Origin: Sesamum alatum
Lineage: Eukaryota; Streptophyta; Magnoliopsida; Lamiales; Pedaliaceae
Assembly: GCA_034509735.1 (NCBI GenBank)
Contig: JACGWO010000006.1
Coordinates: forward strand, 14,448,645-14,512,644
Direction of reading: 5' to 3'
DNA length: 64,000 nt
This document shows positions 55,996 through 64,000 of this stretch, in pieces. The notes beneath the pieces were generated by a model. The model ran no database searches. It worked only from the letters and a program-made list of their open reading frames with translations, and was not told the origin of the DNA. Both the position numbers and the translations under genes were made by a program. Every line of letters starts with the position of its first letter. The stretch's first letter is position 1.

Positions 55996-58362
55996 TCACA
56001 ACATATATGAAACAGAAAATAATAAGCAGAATGAAGTAATATTTTGGTTAAGTCTCGGTCTTTAGTCCTTAACCTCTCCCACTATTTCTACGAAAAACGG
56101 CACTCTCAAACGTTGTTTTCGGGAAATCCTTTCCTAGTGGGCTCAGGATCCACAGCGATCTCCCCCATACCCCGCTTTTACGATTCGCATGGGAAAAGAA
56201 CCCGTGGGAGGTATTCCATACAATTCTCGTTCCACGAGATTCCCAAGATAATTGCCTCACCCTTTCACGTGATCCCGAGGACTCCAAGCGAATCACGTTA
56301 TTCGGGCGTTAGACCCGACCCAATCAACCGATTCATAGACTCACTGCTACCTCCACGACTCGTGAGACAGGTAACAACAGTCTACTCATCGTTCATGACA
56401 AAGTGCAGCTTCTTTTAAGCACGATAGTCGTGCCACGACTCGTGAGACCACGCTATCGACCTAAAAGATCTTCCTCACTTTTGCCATGGATGGAAGGCTT
56501 GGACAGACTCCCAGAGTCCTAGTCCATTTATTAAGGGTCTATATTTAACTTGGTTTAACCAAGTGAGAGTTTTGATAGAACGAGACCTCATCACATATTA
56601 AGTATTGCATTGCGTGCGTTATGGCAGAAATATTCTAAGCATGAATGTAACCATACATAAAGCATATAGAATAATCATAAGCATATAATACGCATCGCAT
56701 GCAAAATAAAGCCTAGCACGCCCCTGTAGGATGATCACAAGCCCAAACCTATGCGACCCACTGAGCCCGCAGTGGATCTATGGTCAATCTAAGGGTAGGC
56801 CCTACACTATTACAAGATTCAATAACCCATTACATGCAATGGGCCTTGTAAGTCCTCTTTATCTTCTTGGGCTCTCCATCGTGGGCCTACACCGGGCTTC
56901 TTCTCCATGGATCCTCCGTGGGCCATCTGATGGCAACCTCCATGGGCCTCCAACACCTTGGGCTTGTCTTCTCTTGCAGCTTTTATTTACAAAAAAATAA
57001 AGCCTCACCACTAATTCTACTCTCATTGCATCATAAAATAAGAAACCCCAATTAAACATTTGGGGGGAGTACATTAGGAGGGAGAGAGAAAGCCTTATTA
57101 TTCCAAGGCACTAGAAGAGAGACAAAGAGGAAAATAAAGAGGCACACAGGCCACAACCCAACAAATAAATGTAAATAAACCATACATGCGGTCTAGGGCT
57201 TTGTGATCATCCTTTGTCAAATCATTTAACACAAATAGCACAAATACATATCCCACGTAAAATATGCTATACCAACATCCATGATAATCCATACCATAAA
57301 ATAAATGCAGAAACTACATGTAAAATATCCACACCAAATATTGGATAACAGTGCAACCTATGCACAACGATTTTTGTTGGAAAAACCTTTTCCATAATTA
57401 ACAAGGCAATATTAATTCTATGAAATATAAAATCTCAACCAAAATTAAAATGCCCCAAGTTAATTAATTCAGAAAAATTCCCAGAATTATACAGAAAAAT
57501 CAAATTTTTCTGAAACACAAAAATCAACAATTCAAGAATATGCCCATTTATTCAAGAATTCCAAAATCCAATAATTTGTGCAATATTAATACATGTCAAG
57601 ATCTACTCATACTCAAGCCATAAAATAACCATGATGTCCAACATCATAAAACGCAGAAATTATTGCGAAATTTCACATGTGAATTTTGATCATTGGTGCA
57701 ACCATTGCAAAAATTAAATCTTGTTAGGAAACCCTTTCCTCATTAACCAAGCAATATTTATTTTAGGAAATTCCAAATCTCAAAAAATAAATATTCTAAG
57801 TCAACGGGTTCAGAATAATGCAGAAAATATCACAAAAATAATTCAGTAAAAACAGTTTTGAAAAACGAGCCAAAAACGGGAGAGAAACGGAAAACGGCAC
57901 AGCCGGCCGGCCAGGCGCGCGCGCGCAGGCTCCTCTGCCTGCGCGCACAGCGCGCGCGCCCAGCGCATGCCGTGCGCGCGCCCAGCGCGCGCCTGCGCCT
58001 AGCGCTTGCGCGCGCGCGCACGCGCGCAGGCGCCCATGCCTGCGCGCGCTGTCCGCGCACGCTGGGCGCGCTGGCCGGGCGCGCGCAGGCCCCTGCCTGC
58101 ACGCGCGGCCAGCGTGCTGCTGCTGCCGGTTCGCCGTTTTTCACTCCTTTTCGACTTTTCATGCAATTTTTCTGAACCACAAGATAAATTAAACCCTAGA
58201 ACATGTATAAACACATTCAAGAAAACCAAGATCCAAAATCCCATGCAAAATTAAACGCCAATAAATATCTACGATAAACATGCTATAAGCGTAAATTAAA
58301 ACACGTTTATCATGCTTAAGCGCACATAGCACATAGAATTCTAGGCCTATAAACCGAACCGG
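55996..58362 (-). other. Leader of family C
   Basis: About 2.4 kb without coding sequence. Two perfect CACGACTCGTG palindromes (56354-56364, 56434-56444) lie 80 nt apart, followed by AT-rich DNA and a GC island (57885-58135). In contrast to gag and pol these signals look intact. Confidence 0.75.
57885..58135 (-). other. GC-rich island, family C leader
   Basis: Extremely CpG-rich, with long alternating CG runs (gcgcgcgcgcaggc near 57917-57930, cgcgcgcgcacgcgcgcagg near 58010-58030). About 230 nt inside the primer site. Overlapping ORFs on both strands are Arg/Ala-rich composition artefacts. Confidence 0.75.
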
Positions 58363-58374
58363 GCTCTGATACCA
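58363..58374 (-). other. Primer binding site, family C
   Basis: Minus strand TGGTATCAGAGC, one nucleotide inside the 5' LTR. Confidence 0.9.
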
Positions 58375-58375
58375 C

Positions 58376-60713
58376 TGAAAGGATGTGTGGATCGTCCCGG
58401 GAGATTAACGCGAATAGCGGAAGCGCGAAATAGTGCGTAATAAAAATTACAAAGCATAATTAAATGGAATTTAAATCATGCATAACGTACATAAACGAAT
58501 CAAGGGGTGTGCCCTTGATTCTCCCGGGCGTTCGGTGTATCTCATGTTCAATAAAACACAACATGGAGGCCATAGAATTGAAACCAAAAAAAAAAAAAAA
58601 CGAAATTAAAGAACCTACCCGGTTGTAGTTTTGTCTTCGTTTCGGCTACACGCATTGTTCCCCGTTTTGCACCAAGATCTCAAATAAGAGACCCTCTAAA
58701 TCATCTCACTCGCTCCACCGGAAAGCAAACAACCCTTGTGCTAGCAAGAAATTATTTTGGGGAGAAGAGACATCGATACACGCTATGAATTAACGCAATC
58801 AATGTCTCTTATGTTCTTGACTTGAATAAATCAAGAAGAACAAAGTAATATTCTTGGAGAGTGAAAAATAGGGGTGGACGAATTTGAGAGAGAATTTTGA
58901 GAGATGAGAGTTGTAGAGAATAGTAGGTGTAAGTGTGTGTTTTTTAAGTATTTATAGAAGATGGAATTCCTATTCCTTCTCAAACTCTTCCAAAGAGACA
59001 CACTTTGACTAGGATTTTGACCTAGTCAAATCCTAGTCAAATTAGGCTTTGATTAAGTCAAATTAATCATGGCCATTCATGTCATCATTCTCTAGATCAA
59101 ATCTTGTCCATCCATTTTGATGGGCTTTATGGAATGGGCTTTATTTAATTCTAAATTAAATGATCCCATGGACTTTATATTAAAATCCTATTTAATATAC
59201 TAAGCCCATTAATTAATTAATGGAATGGACTTTATTTAATTCCAAATTAAATAGTCCATGGACTTTATATTAAATCCTATTTAATACCAAGCCCATTAAT
59301 TAATTCCATAGAATGGGATTATTTAATTCTAAATTAAATAGTCCCATGGACTTTATATTAAAATCCTATTTAATATACTAAGCCCATTAATTAATTAATG
59401 GGATGGACTTTATTTAATTCCAAATTAAATAGTCCATGGACTTTATATTAAATCCTATTTAATACCAAGCCCACTAATTAATTAATTCACCCTTTTAATC
59501 TAATTAAAAGGAAAGCCCATGCTTTGTAAAATTCATAAATCTAATTTATGAACTCAAGACCGATTATTCCAAATAATTCATCGAAGCTTGAATCTCCAAG
59601 AAGTATAATTTAATTCCATTAAATTAAACCTTCTCCCGGAATTAATTCCAAATTAATTCCCCTTCATTTGGTGTAGCGGGTGTGACTCTTTAGGTTCACC
59701 TTTCAGCTAGACTTGCACCTACTTCTTGTTATTTCATAACCAAAGTAGTCCGTTACCATGGGTGGCCATCTAGCAACGGTCCATGGCACTAGAGACTAGG
59801 TGAATTTATGGTGTGAACATTTAGGCTCCGAGTTATACGCAGGTGCGGTCCTACCGACGCTCGATACGTACGGGTACGGTCCTACTGTCGCCTGTCTCCC
59901 GGCCTTTAGTCTAGGGGTCGGTTCCCATCGTTGACTAGGCAACTATGCATAATGCTCGAGATAGGTTTAACTCGACGTAGGAAATCCTTTCCCACTACAT
60001 CAAGTGCTATGGCCATAGACTTTGTGAGTCTAAACCATCTCCGAGCGCATAGGAGATCTTGCTGTCATATCCTTTGACAGGGGACAGATCCTATTCTTGG
60101 AATTCACCGTTCTTACATACTCCGACTGCACTGGACGAGGCTTATGATGACCATGTGATATAATCGGTCAAATTTCACCAGATCCAAGATACAGCCATAG
60201 TATGTAGGGGACTGCTGTGATCCTCAAGTCCGAGGACTAATCCCGTACTATCAGAACCGGGAATACGAGTCATACCGACCAAGCCCGAGTAGCTTCTATA
60301 TGACGATTCCCGCGAGTCACCTCAGTCGGCCGCTCCCCAGCAGGCCGACCCACTAACACTGCTTAGACGATCCTCGTCACCCGTCGATGAAACACGACAG
60401 CAGATGCTTAGTGCAAGTCTCAAATGGATTCTCGATGCCCTGTCTCGAGATTCCTTTGACTTGGAGTATTTCAGACTGATTCGGTGAAACTGATTTCATG
60501 AACCTACCTCCAAGCGTAGTTCCAATTTCCCGAAATGTTATTTCAGTCTGTGGCCGTTTGTTGTGACATCGTAACGATGCAAGCAGTAAGTACAACAAAC
60601 TCATGCCTATGAATCCTTACTACATTCATTAACATAATATTACTTGTTCACAGATTGACGAATGGTTCTTAGAACAGCCAATACCATTGACTTTCTGGTC
60701 ACCTACTCTAACA
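58376..60713 (-). repeat. 5' LTR, family C (2338 bp)
   Basis: Same length and ends as the 3' LTR. TATA box 58949-58956, W-box cores at 59005-59061, tandem repeat 59133-59488, conserved block about 59750-59806. The right flank is the second AAGGC copy. Confidence 0.95.
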
Positions 60714-60718
60714 AAGGC

Positions 60719-60935
60719 GCCGTCCGCTTACAATGTCATTTTGGGAAGACCGAGTCTGAACCTCTTTCGGGCCACAGCATCCACGTTCCACATGAAACTT
60801 AAGTTCCCAACCCCGGAGGGAGTGGGAGAGGCCGTAGGGGATGGACGAATGGCAAGAGAATGTTAGGCGAACACCCTGAAGAGGTCAAGGGATAAGCTGG
60901 ACGGCCGAGGATCAAATGAAAAAGGAAAAAGGATC
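60719..60935 (+). pseudogene. Gypsy protease C-part and linker
   Basis: The frame continues from 50514 once the insertion is ignored. It encodes the typical SAYNVILGRPSLN and HMKLKFPTPEGVG segment that follows plant Gypsy proteases. A stop (TAG) lies at 60864-60866. The linker then leads to the RT start. Confidence 0.82.
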
Positions 60936-61830
60936 ATGACAAATACAGTTTCCAAAGCATGGGAAACCGCGGAGGATCCCATGGACGGGAAATTCGGAGA
61001 AAGAAGAGTTGAAGCCATCGAGGAGATGAGGGTGATTAATCTCGCATGGGAAGGCGAGGAGAGAAATACGAAAATAGGCACCACAATGAGCCCCCTCGCT
61101 GAGGAACGCCTGAGTCGTTTTCTTAGAGAGAACCAAGAAGTGTTCGCATGGAGTATGGAGGATCTCCAGGGGATCTCACCCGATGTTATTATGCACCACC
61201 TCAGCGTGAACCCCGACGCAAAACCCGTGAAGCAAAAGAAGAGGATGTTTGGAGCAGAAAGACATCAAGCTATAAAAGAAGAAGTAGACAAGTTGTTGAA
61301 GGCCAAGTACATACGCCCCGTGCAACACCCGGAGTGGCTAGCTAACTTAGTGTTAGTCCCAAAACCAAATCGGAAGTGGCGTCTGTGCATCGACTTCACG
61401 GACTTGAACAAGGCGTGCCCGAAGGATCCTTTCCCCCTCCCACGGATCGACCTGCTAGTCGATTCCACCTCCGGATGCGAAATGTTGAGCTTCTTGGATG
61501 CTTATCAGGGGTACAACCAGATTCCGTTGGCACCAAAAAGACCAGGAGAAGGCAAGCTTTGTAACGGACCAAGGGGTCTTTTGCTACAACGTTATGCCAT
61601 TCGGACTAAAAAATGTGGGGGCAACGTACCAGCGACTTGTCAATCATATGTTTCGAAATAAAATTAGCCGGAACATGGAGGTGTATATAGACGACATGTT
61701 GGTAAAGAGCGTGAAGGAGGAAGACCACGTCAATGACTTGCAGGAATGTTTTTCAATATTGAAATCATATGGTATGAAACTAAATCCAGCAAGTGCGCTT
61801 TTGGGGTGCGCGGGGGAAAATTTTTAGGGT
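60936..61830 (+). pseudogene. Gypsy reverse transcriptase
   Basis: Frame 60936-61661 has SRFLRENQEVFAWSMEDLQG, KLLKAKYIRPVQHPEWLANL, WRLCIDFTDLNKACPKDPFP and LSFLDAYQGYNQIPL. A frameshift near 61550 moves the domain to the next frame: FCYNVMPFGLKNVGATYQRL and VYIDDMLVKS, with YIDD at 61684-61695. A second shift near 61815 restores the first frame (KFLGYMISERGIEANPEK). All RT motifs are present but the protein is split. Confidence 0.88.
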
Positions 61831-62460
61831 ACATGATCTCGGAAAGAGGGATAGAGGCTAACCCGGAAAAGATTAGTGCCATCATGAATATGCCCCCACC
61901 CAAATCGATTAAAGAAGTGCAGAGGTTAGCGGGCAGATTGGCTGCCCTTAATCGATTCATCTCGCGATCTGCGGACAAAGGCCTTCCCTTCTTTAAGGTC
62001 CTCCGTGGAGCCGCGAAGTTCGAATGGTCAAGCGCCAGCCAAGAGGCGTTCGATGAACTGAAAAGATACTTAGTCTCGCCGCCGCTGTTAACAAAGCCCA
62101 AAACAGGAGAAGTGCTAAATCTCTACCTAGGGGTCTCAGATAGCGCCGTCAGTTAAGTCTTGGTGCGGCAAGAAGGCAAAGGGCACCACCCAGTGTATTA
62201 TGTGAGTAAGGTGTTGCAGGGGGCGGAGTGCAGGTACTCACAAATCGAAAAGCTAGCCCTCTCCTTAGTTGTGGCAGCAAGAAAGCTAAGGCCGTACTTC
62301 CAGTCGCACCAGGTGATTGTCTTGACAAATCACCCCTTGAAACAAGTCCTATCTAGCCCGGATCTCTCCGGAAGAATGGTCAAGTGGGCAGTAGAGCTAA
62401 GTGAATTCAGACTGGAATTTCGACCAAGGCCAACCATAAAAGTGCAGATATTGGTTGACT
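61831..62460 (+). pseudogene. Gypsy RT connection and first RNase H
   Basis: Continues in the restored frame: KSIKEVQRLAGRLAALNRF, FEWSSASQEAFDELKRYL and the LYLGVSDSAVS segment. A stop follows at 62154-62156, then HHPVYYVSKVLQGAECRYSQ, VLTNHPLKQVLSSPDLSGR and EFRLEFRPRPTIK. This is the usual Gypsy RNase H next to RT. Confidence 0.82.
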
Positions 62461-62890
62461 TTATAGGTGAATTAGAGCATGATGAGGCAAGCAATTCCGC
62501 ACCCACCTGGAGCTTATATGTGGACGGATCATCTACATCCGAGGGAAGTGGTGCGGGAATAGTTCTGGAAAGTCCGCAAGGAGATAAGCTAGAATATGTT
62601 ATTAAGTTGGAATTCCCCACGTCGAACAATGAGGCCGAATATGAAGCGTTGTTAGTAGGAGGAGAGTTAGCCTTGGCCGCTGGAGCAAAAAAGATTGTTA
62701 TTTACAGTGATTTACAACTAGTGGTGAACCAGGTTGAGGGCTCATACGAGGCGCGGGGAGAAAAAATGGCCAAGTACCGCCTGAAGGCCAAAAGATTGCT
62801 TGAGAGATTTGATGAATCATCCATCATACAAGTGGCAAGAAAGGATAACATCTTGGACGATCAACTAGCCAAACTAGCAAGTTCGATGGC
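62461..62890 (+). pseudogene. Second, archaeal-type RNase H of Gypsy
   Basis: Encodes SLYVDGSSTSEGSGAGIVLE, PTSNNEAEYEALLVGGELAL, IVIYSDLQLVVNQVEGSYEA, then VARKDNILDDQLAKLAS. The Asp, Glu, Asp, Asp pattern of an RNase H fold is intact. An additional RNase H of archaeal type after the first is a hallmark of Tat elements. The segment itself has no stop, although its polyprotein is broken elsewhere. Confidence 0.85.
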
Positions 62891-64000
62891 GGCAATTCGA
62901 AGTAGAAGGATTACTTTTCTCTCTTCAGATCGGGCCGCCACAGAGGGGGAAGTGGACGTCTTGTGCACGAACCCGACACCGGCGAGTTGGAAAGATGAGA
63001 TCATTAAGTTTATAACCGACGGGACAACACCCGAGAACCAGAAAGAAGCTCGAGCTTTGAGAGTGAAAGCATCCCGCTTCGTGATGATTGACGGTGAACT
63101 ATACAAGCATGGTTTCTTGCAACCCTTCCTGAAATGCTTGACCCCAGAAGAAGGAAACTATGTCCTGAGGGAAACACACGAAGGAATTTGCGGAAATCAC
63201 CTCGGCGGAAAGGCACTAGCGGGAAAGGTTTTGAGACAGGGTTTCTTTTGGCCCACTATGCTTCTAGACTCCCATGAGCTGGTGAAACGATGCCGAGCAT
63301 GCTAAGAGCACGCGAACATCAACCATCAGCCGGCCACACTAATGCAACCCATCAAAAGCCCCTGCCCATTTGATCAATGGGGATTAGACTTGGTCGGACC
63401 ATTTCCGCAAGCAACGGGGCAGAGAAAGTTCCTAATTGTGGTTGTTGATTACTTCACAAAGTGGGTAGAAGCTGAACCTTTGGCCAAGATATCTGAGAAG
63501 GATGTAATCAAGTTTCTCTGAAAGAACATCGTATGTCGTTTTGGCATCCCCCGCGCCCTTATGGAACTCAATTTTCGGGGAGTAAGCTCAAGGACTGGTG
63601 TAAGGGGTTGGCGATCAAACAGTTCTTCACCTCCGTGAGTTCGCCGCAAACAAATTGTCAAACCGAAGTTACCAATCGGACTATCCTACAACACTTGAAA
63701 ACCAGGTTGGGAACCGCCAAAGGAGCATGGGCGGATGAACTTCCTAGTGTTTTATGGGTGTACCGAACGACGCCGAGAACTACTACTGGGGAGTCACCCT
63801 TTTCTCTGTCTTACGGAACAGAAGCCGTAGCACCGGCGGAAGTAGGAGAACTCAGTTGGCGAGTCAAATATTATGATCCCAATTCCAACGAACAAGGTTT
63901 GAGAGCAAACCTGGACTTAGTCGACGAAACGAGGGAAAGAGCCGCGGTACGCGTCGTGATGTACAAGGCCAAGATGGCAAAAGCATACAACGCGAAAGTA
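62891..64000 (+). pseudogene. Gypsy integrase, runs off window
   Basis: Zinc-binding domain (THEGICGNH ... VKRCRAC) then stop 63303-63305. Core: FDQWGLDLVGPFPQATGQRK and VVVDYFTKWVEAEP, then stop 63519-63521. The second catalytic Asp region (normally xDNGTQF) is damaged: codons read ALMELNFRG because of a short deletion near 63565. After it the frame shifts to QTEVTNRT, WVYRTTPRTTTGESPFSL and YGTEAVAPAEVGELS, reaching 64000. Confidence 0.85.

Larger units (their letters stand above)
50515..60713 (-). mobile_element. Family C Copia element, complete structure, non-autonomous
   Basis: Two full 2338-bp LTRs, target duplication AAGGC (50510-50514 and 60714-60718), primer site, leader and polypurine tract are all in place. 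The LTRs differ at 14 positions with no length change, by line-by-line reading. The 5.5 kb internal region is collinear with A-family gag-pol but full of stops and deletions, with no open frame longer than about 125 codons. Recent insertion plus a long-dead coding region implies that proteins came from another element. Confidence 0.9.
48506..64000 (+). mobile_element. Second Tat-type Ty3/Gypsy element, split by a Copia insertion
   Basis: Primer site, gag-protease (48545-50514), Copia insertion (50515-60713), then the rest of protease, RT, RNase H, a second RNase H and integrase to the window edge. The domain order and the extra archaeal-type RNase H mark the Tat lineage. The 3' region and 3' LTR lie beyond 64000. 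Several stops and frameshifts show it is inactive. Confidence 0.85.

Noticed and set aside
57830..58254. Overlapping long ORFs on both strands in the GC island (also 18733-19136)
   Set aside because: Arg/Ala/Gly-rich in every frame and without family motifs. GC-rich DNA lacks stop codons, so open frames are expected.
1..64000. CRISPR arrays, prokaryotic operons, tRNA or rRNA genes
   Set aside because: None seen. Repeats are LTRs, MITEs and short tandem arrays, and TGGTATCAGAGC sites are primer binding sites, not tRNA genes.

Overview
This is a repeat-dominated piece of an angiosperm nuclear genome, probably a eudicot. The evidence is plant Ty1/Copia and Ty3/Gypsy (Tat-type) LTR retrotransposons, Mutator-type foldback MITEs, a plant-only DUF247 gene with an intron, and long AT-rich intergenic sequence. 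No prokaryotic, organellar, tRNA, rRNA or CRISPR feature was recognised. The only likely host gene is one DUF247 gene on the minus strand. It has two exons (31857-31166 and 24175-22879) separated by a 7.0 kb intron that is packed with foldback transposons.

Layout. 1-22365: nested Copia elements. An old plus-strand element (LTR to 2688, leader, broken gag to 4053, remnant 3' LTR at 21587-21865) is split by a minus-strand LTR-internal-LTR-internal-LTR array (4054-21586). The array's middle LTR is itself interrupted by a plus-strand solo LTR (10373-12560, 5-bp duplication CATGG). 22366-31857: the DUF247 gene. 31858-36899: leader and 5' LTR of a minus-strand Copia element of a second family, with a solo LTR nested in the leader (32681-34663, duplication CACTG). 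36900-40822: 3' end of a Tat-type Gypsy element, with integrase remnants, tandem repeats, a decayed antisense ORF, polypurine tract and 3' LTR. 41298-43908: an internally deleted short-LTR Copia in which gag runs straight into reverse transcriptase. 43909-48200: AT-rich DNA with duplicated repeats, MITEs and a Helitron-like end. 48200-64000: 5' LTR, gag, protease, RT, two RNase H domains and integrase of a second Tat-type Gypsy. It is split by a 10.2 kb Copia element (50515-60713, duplication AAGGC).

Three related large-LTR Copia families are present, called here A (LTR about 2.2 kb), B (about 2.0 kb) and C (2.34 kb). They share LTR termini (TGTTAGARTAGG...), an initiator-Met-type primer binding site (TGGTATCAGAGC), a polypurine tract (AAGTGGGAGAT), a conserved LTR block, a GC-rich island just inside the primer site and, where that leader region is preserved (A, C), paired 11-nt palindromes. 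Family C is the most interesting. Its two 2338-bp LTRs differ at only 14 positions by my line-by-line reading, yet its internal region is a decayed gag-pol. That suggests a recently mobile parasite using proteins made elsewhere, and the shared leader signals are candidates for what it uses to do so.

All coordinates and comparisons were made by eye. Family-level statements rest on recognisable motifs; lineage names and functions of non-coding motifs are inference.
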